Origin: Adiantum capillus-veneris
Lineage: Eukaryota; Streptophyta; Polypodiopsida; Polypodiales; Pteridaceae
NCBI GenBank assembly: GCA_014529385.2
Contig: CM043942.1
Coordinates: forward strand, 5,546,501 to 5,610,500
Direction: 5' to 3'
DNA: 64,000 nt
A program made the translations under genes and the position numbers. Each line of letters starts with the position of its first letter. Positions within the stretch are counted from its first letter, which is position 1. The notes below the pieces were generated by a model that did no database searches, was not told where the DNA came from, and worked only from the letters and a program-made list of their open reading frames with translations. Positions 11,308 through 22,176 of this stretch are shown here, piece by piece.

Positions 11308-11975
11308 TTGCATGATGAAGAAATTCTAGATGGTATGTTGTCAAAGACTCTTACTTGGGAGGAAAGAGAGGAATTCAAAAGTGTGCTAAGAAAGTTTCCT
11401 AGGCTTTTTGCTAAATATTACACAGATGTACATGGGGTGGATTCCATTCAACACAAGATCGAGCTAAAGCCAGAGGCCAAACCTAAAGCACAAAAGCTAC
11501 AAAGGTTAGGAGTCATCAAAGAGCAAGCACTACTCAAAGAGGTGAGGACGCTTCTAGCAGTAGGGTTCATCTACCCCATAGAGAATTCTGAGTGGGTCTC
11601 TCCAATTGTGGTCACTCCGAAAAAGAATGGCAAGTGGAGGGTATGTGCCGATTATCGTCCACTCAACGAGGAAACAAAAAGGGATCACTTTCCCCTCCCA
11701 TTTCAAGATGAGATTCTTAATGAGGTAGCAGGTAAATAAAAGTACACGGTATGTGATGGCTACTCTGGTTACTTTCAAATAGGTATTGCATTGGAGGATC
11801 AATTAAAAACAACCTTCATCACCCCTTGGGGTTGTTTTGCTTTTAGAGTTATGCCATTTGGTTTGACAAATGCTCCAACAACGTTTCAACGATTCATGAA
11901 CATGGTGTTTCAAGCATTCTTTGGGAGTCTATTAGAGTATTCATAGATGAATTTTGCATCTATAGCTCTAAATCA
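11308..11975 (+). pseudogene. Tat-like gypsy reverse transcriptase
   Basis: RT blocks are in order: WVSPIVVTPKKNGKWRVCADYRPLN, then after a stop at 11737 CDGYSGYFQI, and RVMPFGLTNAPTTFQRFM near 11850. The catalytic box near 11940 is degraded to FIDEF where active copies have Y-x-D-D, and a stop interrupts it. The enzyme would have made element cDNA. It is dead through both stops and loss of the active site. Confidence 0.87.
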
Positions 11976-12720
11976 TTGCATCTACAGAAGGTAGAAGAAG
12001 GATTGAATAAGATATATGATATGGGAGGTCAAATCAATCCCGACAAGTGCCACATAGGTGAGGATGAAGTGATCTTGCTTGGTCAGAAGGTTTCTTCCAA
12101 GGGCATTGAGGTGGATCCAACAATGGCAAAATCTCTGATTGAGCTACCATCACCAAAGAGTCTCAAGGAGGTAATTTCATTTATTGAAAAGGTGAAGTAC
12201 ATGTCACGCTTCATACACTTGGCATCAGAGTTACTTCACCCCCTCCAAAAGTTGACACAACATGTAGATTTTTCATGGTCTGATGAGCTTGAAGAGTACT
12301 TTTCTTGTATAAAAATGTTTTTGGCGGAACTACCGACGCTCATGCCTCCACGTTGGGAGTTTACATTCTTTGTTAGCTCAAGTGTGGATAAGGAGACATT
12401 GGGTGCAGTATTGTTGCAGCAAGATCCTCATAGCACTAGGATGCGGCCTTTGCTAGCCGAGTCATGAATGCACTTGAAAAGGATTACACAGAAGCAGAAT
12501 CTATGATGCTTTCTCTTGTCTTTGCAGTGAGAAATTTTAGATCCTACCTCCTACGAAAACCCTTTATCATAATCACTGCTGAAAACTTGTTTCCTTGGGT
12601 GTCATCTCAAATGACACTAAGTCCCAGGATTTCAAAATGGATCATGGAATTGCAAGAGTTCCAATACTCTTTTAGAGTAGAAGATAGTGTACGTGCACAA
12701 TTAGCAGGGATTCTCACCTA
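11976..12720 (+). pseudogene. RT connection and first (retroviral-type) RNase H
   Basis: The ORF starts in the RT thumb (GGQINPDKCHIGEDEVILLG) and enters the first RNase H (FFVSSSVDKETLGAVLLQQD). It continues in the next frame with KDYTEAESMMLSLVFAVRNF and SPRISKWIMELQEFQYSF. The usual catalytic Asp of the first strand (x-x-D-A-S) is not evident. In Tat-clade elements this first domain is often a non-catalytic connection. Confidence 0.8.
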
Positions 12721-12769
12721 TAGAGTGCACATCAAGGTGCCTGAAGTGAAAACCCTACCCTTACCACCA

Positions 12770-13198
12770 CCAAGGCATTTACCTAATGTATTCACCTTGT
12801 TCTTTGATGGAGCATTTAAGAAGGCTACAAGAAAAGCAGGGGGAGGGATTGTATTGCTTGATTCAAGTGGTGAGGTTGTTATGAAAGAGCATGTGAATTT
12901 GCACGGTTCCACGAGCAACAATGAAGCAGAGTACGACATACTAATCCATGGTTTGCAGATGTGTGTTTCTCAAAAGATACGGTGTCTTATGGTAAAAGTG
13001 GATGCACTTCTCATTGTGAAACAAATTCTAGGTATTTGGGCTTGTAACAATGAAAGGCTAAGGCAAAAGGTTCATGCCATCCGTAAACTCTTCAATCAAT
13101 TTGAAGAAGTACAATTGTATCATATTCCTAGGAAACAAAATGAAGATGTTGATTTGCTTGCCCAAAAAGCAGTTGCATGTGTTGAGGGTGAAGTGTAG
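12770..13198 (+). pseudogene. Second, archaeal-type RNase H (aRNH)
   Basis: A separate RNase H follows the first. FTLFFDGAFKKATRKAGGGI, STSNNEAEYDILIHGL, VKVDALLIVKQ and NEDVDLLAQKA carry all four acidic positions (D, E, D, D). NNEAEY is characteristic of plant and archaeal RNase HI. Two tandem RNase H domains are diagnostic of the Tat lineage (Ogre, Retand and kin). The domain is uninterrupted, although the element around it is broken. Confidence 0.85.
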
Positions 13199-13204
13199 GT
13201 CATC

Positions 13205-14310
13205 ATGGTAGTAACAGTGATTAAGCAACCAAGGTACCAGGGGATGGAGTCATTGGCTCCCATTGTGACCTACATTTTAGAGGGAGAGTCTCCAGAGGGC
13301 TCCACAAAGGCTCAAAAGCGGAGGCTCTCATTAAGAAGGCGAGTTCATATTTGTTGGAAGGTGCCCTCTACCAAAGGGGAAAAGATCAAGTTTATAGGAG
13401 AATACCGACAACCAAGGAGATTCCAGCCATTCTTGAAGGTTTGCACGAGGAAGCGTGTGGTGGTCATTTTGCACAGGAACTCACTGCAAAAAAGATTTTT
13501 CTTACCGGATATGTTTGGCCAAGCTTGCACATTGATGTTCAACATTGGTATAAAAGCTGCCATAATTGTCAGATTAATGGAAACAAGCATCTATTACATG
13601 GTCCATGTCAGTTAGTCCTTGCAAATGGTCCGTTTGAAAAATGGGGCATTGATTCTATGGGTCCATTGCCTAGGACTAAAAATGGAAAATTGTATATCTT
13701 GGTGGCCATAGACTACATGACTAGGTGGGTAGAAGCTCAAAGTGTGGCAAGAGTAAATGAGAGGACAGTTAGCAAGTTTGTGTACACTCACATTTGTTGC
13801 AGATTTGGCACACCTTTGGAGATTGTTTCTGATAATGGTCCAGGATTTAGGAAGGGCTTGCTCACAGAAGTTTGTGATGAGCTTCACATTCTACATTGGC
13901 ATAGCACACCCTACTATCCTCAGTCAAATGGTTTGGTAGAGAAGGCTAATGGCATAATTGCAGGAATCATCCGAAAGATGGTAAAGAACAAGAAAAAGCT
14001 ATGGGATGACTTCTTGGATGGAGCACTGTGGGCCTATCGGACTACCTACAAGGAAGCGACAGAGTTCACACCCTTCCACCTAGTCTATGGTCAAGAAGCT
14101 TTGCAACCCATCGAGCTCAACATTCTAACGATGCGACTTCATGGAAAGGTGGCACAAGGCGAAGAAGCAGCATGGGAAGATCGCCTTCTCACCCTCGCAG
14201 AACTAGAATGGAAACTGGAGGTGGCTTATGAGTGCTATAAAAGAAAGGCTATGCAAATAAATGACAAGCTCGACAAAAAGGTGAAAGACAAAAGGGATAA
14301 AGGAAGGTGA
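13205..14310 (+). pseudogene. Tat-like gypsy integrase
   Basis: The zinc module (HEEACGGHF ... CHNCQINGNK) gives H-x-H and C-x2-C. The DDE core has VAIDYMTRWVEA, IVSDNGPGF and GLVEKANG, so D, D and E are all present. The region 13351-14310 is one open frame. The first 150 bp lie in another frame, which is a frameshift. GPLPRTKNGKLYILVAIDYM is typical for gypsy elements. It would insert cDNA into chromatin. Confidence 0.9.
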
Positions 14311-14634
14311 TTTGGTGCTAAGGTACGATAATCGCCTTTGATGTGAAGTTCAATACTAGGGTCCCTACATTGTAAAGGAGGCCTACTGCTCATGCTACTA
14401 TCAACTCATGGATTTGGATGGCAAGGAGCACCCCAAGAAGGTGAATGGGTATCGAGATTAAAGCCTTACTTGAGTGGAGTTCTACCAGAGGATCTACAAG
14501 AACAACAAATAGCTACAATACCATGTAAGTCTTTGAGCTTGGTACTACAAGATGAAGATTCGATTAAGGCACTAAATATCACGAAGGATCAAAAAACACT
14601 CTCACTGGAAGGAATGCTTTTTGATGGTACATGA
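14311..14634 (+). pseudogene. Integrase C-terminal tail
   Basis: After a frame change the translation gives GPYIVKEAY and LKPYLSGVLPEDL, the usual end of gypsy integrase before the LTR. It stops at 14634, about 14 bp before the polypurine tract. Confidence 0.7.
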
Positions 14635-14647
14635 ATGTACCATCATC

Positions 14648-14657
14648 TAGGGGAGGG
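14648..14657 (+). other. Gypsy 3' polypurine tract
   Basis: TAGGGGAGGG lies just after the end of pol, with TGATAGCC (14663) a few bases on as the probable LTR terminus. Confidence 0.65.
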
Positions 14658-14662
14658 CTAAA

Positions 14663-17050
14663 TGATAGCCGTTTTTTCAGCTCTCATAAAATATTTTAAG
14701 AAGCCACTTCACCCCACAAAAACACCGTAGCACAATGTCTAAGCTTGCTTTTTCATTGTAAATAGTGCGTGTGCGTTTAGGGTCTTTATCACATTTTTGT
14801 ATCAAATCATTGAGCGAGTCATTGGGCTAGGAGACAAAAAAATAAATTTATAATATTACGGTCCTCTTTATATGTAAATGTTTTCTATCAAATAAAGGAC
14901 TAAGTATAAAGGGTTTTTTTTCAAAATTTTTGTATTTATATAAATATATATTCCCAGGTGTGCGTTATCAGGCCTAAGTATACTAGCTTCCATCGCGTGT
15001 CATTCCTTATACATATTTTACTATCATTCTATTTCTTAAGATCTACTCACACAAGCTTTGAAAAACCTTTATATAACTTCACCGTAAAAATTCACCAATA
15101 ACCTTATCGGCTCCACCATATTTTTTTCCAGCCCTCCCAGATAATTATTCACAAGTACATAGGTTTCATCTTCAAATAAATTCCATAAATCACTCAAAGT
15201 AAAGCATAATTGAGGGTCCCTTCCCTCACGATTTTCCTCCTTTTATTTTATATATTTTTTACCACCATGCATCCCATATGTCCATTTTTCATGACTAGCT
15301 AGCCTATCTTCTTATCCCACAAGTATATATTATATTTGATACTTATCCTATACCATACATGTGTGCAAGCTCCATGGAAATATTAGGTCATGGTTGATGT
15401 ATGGGGGGCTCACTTGGAAGACTACAAAGGAAACAGAATCAAATAGTGGCCCACTTCAAGCTTTATTACGTGCTGTAGGGACAGCTTTTCGCTCGAATTT
15501 TGGCACCTTCTTTTGATCCGAATCTCAGGATGTGTCCAAAGGAGAAAATGTAGCTCATGAGCTGAAGTATTTTTCGTAATTTTTTCAGAGATTTTAAAGT
15601 CAAGGGAGATTTTACATGAAATTTATGGCCAACTTCAAAAGTGCCACCTCATACACCAAAAAATCTTCCTATTTTCTCTCAAACTTCCACACACCTACTC
15701 ACTCTTACATACTCCTCCCTCTCTTTCCCACACCCAAACCTGCAACTCCCATGTCCTATTTCACCCTCTTCACCATTGCCACTTCTCTCACACCTCCATA
15801 GCCCTCATCCTGCATTTGTACACCCCTATGCGCTCCCCTTTCTCTCTACATATATATCCATATTACCATACCCTCTTCAGCTTTCTAAGGAACTCCAAAA
15901 AATCAACAAAACTCCAAGGTTAACCTCTGCAAATGAACGCTTTTATCATGAATTATCCAAGGTTTGAAGATAGCATAGCTTCATCGACACGTGCAACTTT
16001 GCCATGCTGACCGCTTCTTCTACTGGTCCTGTAAAGAGGTGAATGTCAACTTCTCCAAAGCTTCAAACTCTCTTTACAAGATTATTCCTTCTCTAACTTT
16101 GCTCATCATATATCTCACCATTTGGTGAATGATTTTGTAAATATTTTGTAGTGACTATTACTAACCACTAACCTTATTGTAAAAATACACCCTCCACTAT
16201 CTTTTAGAGTAGGCACTCCCAAATTATTCACCCAATCCTCTCTCCTTTCATCCTCAATAATTCTCTTCGCTTGAGCCCACATCCATGTGACTCAAAGGAT
16301 AAGAGAGACCCACCCTCATTTAAAAAATAAAAATATGTATAATCTTTGATTTCTTCAACTAAACTTGATTAGGTCTAATCCTAATCGGGGCTTCTAAAAC
16401 CTATAAATAGATCCCTTCTCTCCCTTCTAAATTATCACATGATCACACTACACCACACCATTCTCCACACATAACACACCACTCTTCAAGACTAGTTGTG
16501 TAGATTGTGTGCATAGTGAGTGCTCTATTCCATCACTACACATAGGTGCATGGAGAAGCTTGAAGTTAGTTATGCCATCTAGAGGAGTGGAGTGATGCCA
16601 TACTCTTCATCACACTTGTAGCCTACTCTTGTGCATAAATAAGATTTATAGTTTTGGGTGCAATTGTATGCAGCAACTATGACTCTTCTCTCCAAATTGA
16701 CTTGATAAGTTGGCTCATCATGTGGTTGAAGGTATATTGTCCTTGAAGTCTGTTGTGCCATTTCATGCTTGGTGGTTTGAGGGCTTGTTGAATTGTTTGC
16801 CTAAAAAGTCAATTGTCAGGGTGTGCTTGGTGAGAGGGCTCCTGTGACCCTAAGACAATTTGTGTATTGGCAACAAGATCAAGTTTTTTGTTGTCTCTAT
16901 GTTTCTCAACCAAGCTTTGTGTGCATCTACTCTTTAAGGCTAAGATTGAGTTTCTCAAGTTGATTTGTGCTCTTTACCTCACTCTGGTGTGGTGAATGTT
17001 TGTGTTTGGTGTGTGTGTCTATCTTGCATTCCCCTCCCTTTGTGTGTTTG
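14663..17050 (+). repeat. Probable long 3' LTR of the Tat-like element (3' end unresolved)
   Basis: The interval begins TGATAGCC after the polypurine tract and contains no coding signal. A TATA box (TATAAATAG, 16402-16410) is followed by pyrimidine-rich leader. About 2.4 kb is long but known for the Tat lineage. No 5' copy survives, because the element is 5'-truncated at 4288, so the 3' boundary near 17050 is a guess. Confidence 0.5.
16402..16410 (+). promoter_or_regulatory. LTR TATA box
   Basis: TATAAATAG is followed about 30 bp downstream by a CT-rich start region, typical of plant RNA polymerase II LTR promoters. Confidence 0.55.
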
Positions 17051-17239
17051 ATCAGTACAAGGAGATATCGTGCGTCCTAGTTCGCATCTACAACTAGGTG
17101 GTGTCCCTTCTCTTGTTTGGTTTCTGGCTGTGGATTGTTGTTGTCTTTGATTGTGCTTGCCCCAACCCCAATTGAGCAGAACGAGATCCTCGAAGGGTGT
17201 TTAGAGGCTGCTTTTCTTGTTGCCCGCCCTGGACCGCCT

Positions 17240-17430
17240 CAGTACCAACACTAGTCCTTCTGCGATATGTGGATGCAACAATCATCAAACCAAGGATTGT
17301 TTCAGCAAAAATCCTTGTACCCATTGTGGAAAGACTAATCATCCTTCGGACAAATGATTTAAGAATAATAAGCGACAGATCAATATGGTTGAAGGTGATG
17401 AAGATGGTGCAGCACCAATGCTTTTCATAG
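17240..17430 (+). pseudogene. Nucleocapsid remnant with two zinc knuckles
   Basis: In + frame, CGCNNHQTKDC is followed by CTHCGKTNHPSDK with TGA where the last Cys should be. These are two adjacent CCHC-like knuckles, the RNA-binding end of a gag. Only some 300 bp separate them from a polypurine tract, so the whole of pol is missing from this copy. Confidence 0.6.
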
Positions 17431-17604
17431 AATGTGATGTCCTATCGTTTCTTCTCTAGTTTTGTCTTTATGTTTCCTTTATGTCAGTTATTTCTCAATA
17501 ATTGTACGGGTTATAGACACTACCACATAAAAGTGGTAAGACCACCCTTTGTTGTTTGGTCGGGTTCTATTATGTCTCACACTGATAGTTGTTTGAGGGA
17601 AGTA

Positions 17605-17626
17605 CACACACACACACACACACACC
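17605..17626. repeat. (AC)n microsatellite
   Basis: About eleven AC units in unbroken tandem. Confidence 0.85.
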
Positions 17627-17730
17627 ACTATGCTATAGTCAAGGGGGTGGGGGGCTTCTACTCATGGTTTCAGGTGAATGAACTCTTCCATGGTCTATCT
17701 TTCTTGAGTCCATTGTCAATGGTTTGGGCT

Positions 17731-17952
17731 TGAGGGGGGGGTTTGTTGGGTATGCAAGCCCGGGTTTAGTGGTGTCTTAGCCTTTGGGCAGAGTCCCTTA
17801 TTGCATGCAGTGTAGGTTCAATGGCAAGTCAAGTGGTGCATGACAATTTTTTCCTTTATATGTAAGGTATTTTTACAAGCAATTTAGCATAGCGTGTACT
17901 TTCTCGCTTTTCAAGATTGTTGATCTCTCTCTTTCTCTCCCTGATGCACGCC
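17731..17952 (+). repeat. Polypurine tract and start of an LTR (truncated)
   Basis: TGAGGGGGGGG (17731-17741) precedes TGTTGGGTATG (17744), a typical copia-type LTR start. The LTR can be followed to about 17950, where an ATG opens the next gag. The LTR is therefore cut or the junction lies within this interval. Confidence 0.5.
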
Positions 17953-19866
17953 ATGGCTTCTCGCCAACAGCCTCCATAGCCACGGTGCTCAACAGCAGAC
18001 ATGCCTCCTCAAATGAATCTGCCTAATGGACCATGGATATACTCAGATGCAACTATAGAACATGACTTTTATAGAGGTGGAATTATAGCCACAACACGAC
18101 CATATGTACCATCACCAACCCCTATAACTTACTCCTATCCACATCAGAGTATAACCATGAGTGTAAGGATCGGGAGCGGAAGGGAGCTCAAGGAGGCTCA
18201 AAGGTGAAAGACTCCATCGTTACACAGTGAGCTGCACACACTTAATAAAAGATGCACGACCACTAAAGGGACAAATTAAGATACACACAAAAGTAGAATA
18301 TCATATTGCATAGCATTCCTTTATGTACAGCACAAGGATTTATTTATAAGCCTTGATAGTACACGTTTGGTAGACTTGGCTCATTCTTGTGTTTACAACA
18401 AATATACTAAGGTGTCAAAATCAACTGAAATGAGGTGTAGAGGGATGTCCCATGCCTATCTCAACAATGAGAAGATATGATACTGAGAGTGACACATCTT
18501 CTCAAAGGAGTGATTCCCCAAGAACCCAACCCACATTAAAGCAAGAGGGAACTAATGAGAAATTGAAGCTTATAGAAGGATTAGCTCAGAGACTTGCTCC
18601 TCCAATCAAATCTAGCCTCCAAGAATCTCTATGGTGCGAAATTGAGAGAAAATGGACAAACCATACGAGAGAAGAGTGTTACCATGGCATGGAATATGCT
18701 AGGAAGAGGTATGTAAAACGTGTTCCAGTAGCACCTACTCCACCTAGATACGTTACGAGGAATGCGCCACAGGACCAGTAGGAGTTGCAAGACCACAGCT
18801 TGTCTTAGGACAACAACGTCCACTGCCACGTACTGGAATGTCTGTAGACATGAGATATACGTAGATGATGGAAGTATCTAATAAACAAGCGCTAGTACCA
18901 GCTACAATGTATTATAACAACCAAAGTGGGTATTGCCCTTTGAAGCAACAAAAGATGAGAGAAACACATGGAATGGTGAGGCCGGTACAACCTCCACCTC
19001 TTGCATTTTGACCTGAAGAAAGAAGATACAAAATGGATGCAAGGACATTGCGGTTCATTGCTAATAGAAGCTTAGCTAGGTCAAAGCCTATTTATAGCCA
19101 AGAGGAATTGCAAGAAGAAGTTCCTCAACCAGAGATAGACTGTCACAAAAGCCGTGACAATCATTTGGTCAAACAATGTCCTCAGACGGAGATCACACAA
19201 GTAAACCCATATTGTCTTGACTGTGGTATCACTCACTTGATCCCCAAATGTCCAAAAAACCCAAACTGAGTCATCAAGATCACAACACAAATGTCTCAAG
19301 AATTGTTCAGCTACCCAATAGCTTAGAAAATGAAAACGTAGTACCAGTTCAGGTAGTTACGAGAGTGCAAGCTCATAAGGAAGCTGCTGAGAAGCCACAG
19401 ATAGAGAAAATGGAAACGGATGCGAATCTAGAGCGGGTGAGCCAAAGATTGATGCACCTAGTCAAATAACCAAGAGCGAACGAAATAGTTGGAAAGCTAG
19501 AAAGGCTAGGATGAAAGCACGTAGGGAACGAGAGCAGAAATCCCTAGCTGAGAAGCTTACCCAAGCTGAAGAGAAGATAAGACAACATGAGGAAAGGGTT
19601 GCATCTTCTCTTACGGAGGCATCTGAACCTCCAACAGAACCATCAACGGAAAGTGAGCCAAAAAGTGCTAGTTCGAGAGAATTAGTGTTAGTCAAAAAGG
19701 TTAATGAGCATTTAGACGACCTCCTAAAAGACTATGAAACATGGCTTGAAAACAACCAAACCCAAGAGCAAAGGTGGATGACATATCCATATGTGGAACT
19801 AGAAAAGGAAAGGCTTGAACTGTGCAAGAAAATGATTCAAAAAACCCAAGATTTATTGTTAGCGGG
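17953..19866 (+). pseudogene. Gag of an unusual gypsy-like family (copy D)
   Basis: Pieces in shifting frames, with a solo LTR excised, give a Pro/Ser-rich N-terminus, a WCEIERKWTNHTREECYH zinc-like motif (near 18650; C-x8-H-x4-C), a second pair CHKSRDNHLVKQC and CLDCGITHLIPKC (near 19140-19250), then a charged coiled-coil at 19511-19800 ending RWMTYPYVELEKERLELC. The same RWMTYPY segment occurs on the minus strand near 41960, and the KWTNH motif recurs near 52830, so this is a three-copy family here. I do not recognise it as a named lineage. Homology to the minus-strand copy stops near 19866, where the next element begins. Confidence 0.65.
18162..18466 (-). mobile_element. Copia-type solo LTR
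   Basis: The 305-bp insert starts TGTAAGGATCGG and ends TATCTCAACA. It is flanked by the exact 5-bp duplication ATGAG (18157-18161 and 18467-18471). Its ends resemble those of the Copia at 5677-10936. Removing it rejoins the gag frame of copy D. A solo LTR forms by recombination between the two LTRs of a full element. Confidence 0.88.
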
Positions 19867-19914
19867 TCGCCGTGAGATGGACGTCTGCATCATAGCTTTC
19901 TGGCACTAACATAA

Positions 19915-21110
19915 TGTCAATACTCAGGGAAAGTGACTCGGATGGGGCACGGAGACTCTATGAGATCGTCAATCTCACAAAGTGAACCTTAACAAGCAAA
20001 CACACTAACTCGACAAGCAAATCAACACTCAATGATCAAGGAAATCTGCCTATGTCCTTTCTCACAGCTCTAGGTCATCACGCCATTTCGGCACTCGAAC
20101 GTACTCGAAATGCAACGAAACTTTAGAAGGAGGTCAAGGATACCTAGGGGCACTATCCTAGCAAGTCTGGTCGGAATCTGACAAGGTAGAAAAATCACGA
20201 TCCATCATGAAAAAGGTCTTGAAAACTACAACAGAACATGCCAGAAACATTGTCCTCTGGTCTAAGAACACTCTCCTAAGGTCAAAACGACTAAAAATAG
20301 TGGTTTAAGCACTCAAATATGCAATTACAGCTCACAAACACGTAGTCGCGAACCACAGTGAAATTGATAATGCTTACACTAGAATGAAAGAGCAAAGAAA
20401 GAGGAACACAATGCAAGTTTCGGAATTGAAAACGGATTACCAAATCATTAGCTGCAATGATTACAAGTTTGGAGCAGCTCGTAGCTTGAGCGTACATTTT
20501 TTTAGCTCCTTCTTCTTCTCAAGATAAGCCTTCTTTCACATTAAGGTTAATGACATTTATACCTAGGGCATTCTAAATGGTCAGTGGTGGCCGTTTTACA
20601 TGGACCTTTACAATTGTCATTGACAGAATTACAACTCAGGGAATTCTAAATGGTCAGTGGTGGCCGGTTTACATGGACCTTTACAATTGTCATTGACAGA
20701 ATTACAACTTAGGGAATTGACTGCTACTCTGGAATTAGGATTTACATAGAGTATTACTACACTAGCTCGGAAAAATAATAGACTACAAAATAATTCTTTC
20801 ACATTAAGGTTAATGACATTTATACCTAGGGCATTCTAAATGGTCAGTGGTGGCCGTTTTACATGGACCTTTACAATTGTCATTGACAAAATTACAACTC
20901 AAGGAATTCTAAATGGTCAGTGGTGGCCGGTTTACATGGACCTTTACAATTGTCATTGACAGAATTACAACTCAGGGAATTGACTGCTACTCTGGAATTA
21001 GGATTTACATAGAGTATTACTACACTAGCTCGGAAAAATAATAGACTACAAACGTGGTGTCCGGCTACGTGTTCGGCCAGTTAGGTGCCCGTTTGATCTG
21101 TCCTCAAACA
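19915..21110 (-). repeat. 3' LTR of a minus-strand element (A')
   Basis: On the minus strand the segment begins TGTTTGAGGACAG directly after a polypurine tract and ends GAGTATTGACA, giving TG/CA ends. A TATA box (GGTATAAATG on the minus strand, near 20550) lies about 550 bp in. U3 is expanded by the tandem repeat described separately. No matching 5' copy was found, and the target duplication could not be established. Confidence 0.65.
20531..21052. repeat. Nested tandem repeat: 263-bp unit x2, each with 73-bp unit x2
   Basis: The 263-bp copies start at 20531 and 20794 (both TTCTTTCACATTAAGG). Inside each, a 73-bp block starting TTCTAAATGGTCAGTGG occurs twice, for example at 20571 and 20644. 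The copies are nearly identical, so the duplication is recent relative to the LTR. It lies in U3 of the A' LTR, where it could multiply enhancer sites. Confidence 0.9.
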
Positions 21111-21247
21111 TTCCCCCCTTCCTAAATCGTGTTGTCCCTTGACACGACCTTGTGCAGTCTTGTCATAGGGTGGTCTTCAGCTTTGTCTTCAAGGTTGGTC
21201 TTCACCTTGGGAAGTACGTTGTCGTTGATGATACTCCCCCCTTCCTT
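21111..21247 (-). pseudogene. Polypurine tract and last residues of A' pol
   Basis: On the minus strand a short frame (21247 to a stop at 21122) ends in LEDKAEDHPMTRLHKVV, and the polypurine tract AAGGGGGGAA touches the LTR at 21111-21120. The frame looks like the C-terminal tail of a gypsy polyprotein. A second tract, AAGGAAGGGGGGAGT, lies at 21233-21247, so the purine run is present twice about 120 bp apart. Confidence 0.5.
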
Positions 21248-21587
21248 GAGTGATTCATGTCTACCATGTTGTTGATACGTGATTTGATCTTTGATTTTTG
21301 AGGCAACTTTTCTTCTTGATGTGCATTCGTCTCTTTGTTGCCAGTCTTAGCTGTCATAAAGATGGATGTTGATTTGTTTCAGCTTGTAGAACTGATTCTC
21401 TGTGTTGCGTGGACTTTATGATGGATTTGCATTCAAGGTCCATTGCAATTTGAGTTCTCCACAATAGGTCAACAAAGTTAAAGCACTGTGTGAGCTACTT
21501 TTGATTGTTGTTGATGACTCTCTCACAGAATTTGTCATTGCTAGTTGTTGTAGGCCATTCTTTGACTTGCCATTGTTTGATGGAGAT

Positions 21588-21761
21588 TTATTGTCGACCT
21601 TGGAGATAAAATATTCTCTTGATAAGCATATGGAGACCTGAAATTTTTGCTCCAAGTCCTTGTTCCTCTATGTATTCTCCCAATCCCACTGTTGTTGGCA
21701 TTGCACCGTTTTTCATGTCTCTGAGTGGAGTATAAAACCCTGGTGGTGGATGATTTGTCAT
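21588..21761 (-). pseudogene. Start of a gag-like ORF in element A'
   Basis: A 57-residue ORF begins at ATG 21761 (MTNHPPPGFYTPLRD). More short minus-strand frames follow down to 21290. It sits between the palindrome-bearing leader on the right and the remnant of pol on the left. That order (leader, gag start, pol end, polypurine tract, LTR) fits an element with most of gag-pol deleted. Function is inferred from position only. Confidence 0.4.
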
Positions 21762-22176
21762 GGTCAAGACTCACTCAAATCTCTCACGATAGTACTTGAC
21801 AAGCCCAACTTGTCTTAGGTGCAACTTATCCCTTTTTTCCCCTGATTAGGTCTCTCAAAATTCAGGAATTTGTGAATTTTTGGTCTCTGGAAACTGGTAG
21901 TGGGGTACCCTAAAAGTTTGGTTTTGGGAAATCTTGTACGTAAGCTTTCTTCCTAGCTATACTTGACTCAATTTGGAGTTGTCTATCAAAAGTTAGAGTT
22001 GTTTTAGTGAACTGCACTTGAAACAGCACTCAAAACAGTTCTAGGACCAGATTACAGAAACTTTGGCCTGTATCTTGGTCTCCCGAAGGTATTTTTAGCT
22101 CAAACTTGAGATTTGAGATGTACTCAAGTATATCTACAAGGTCACCAAGTCATATGCCTCCACTATGCTAAGAGGT

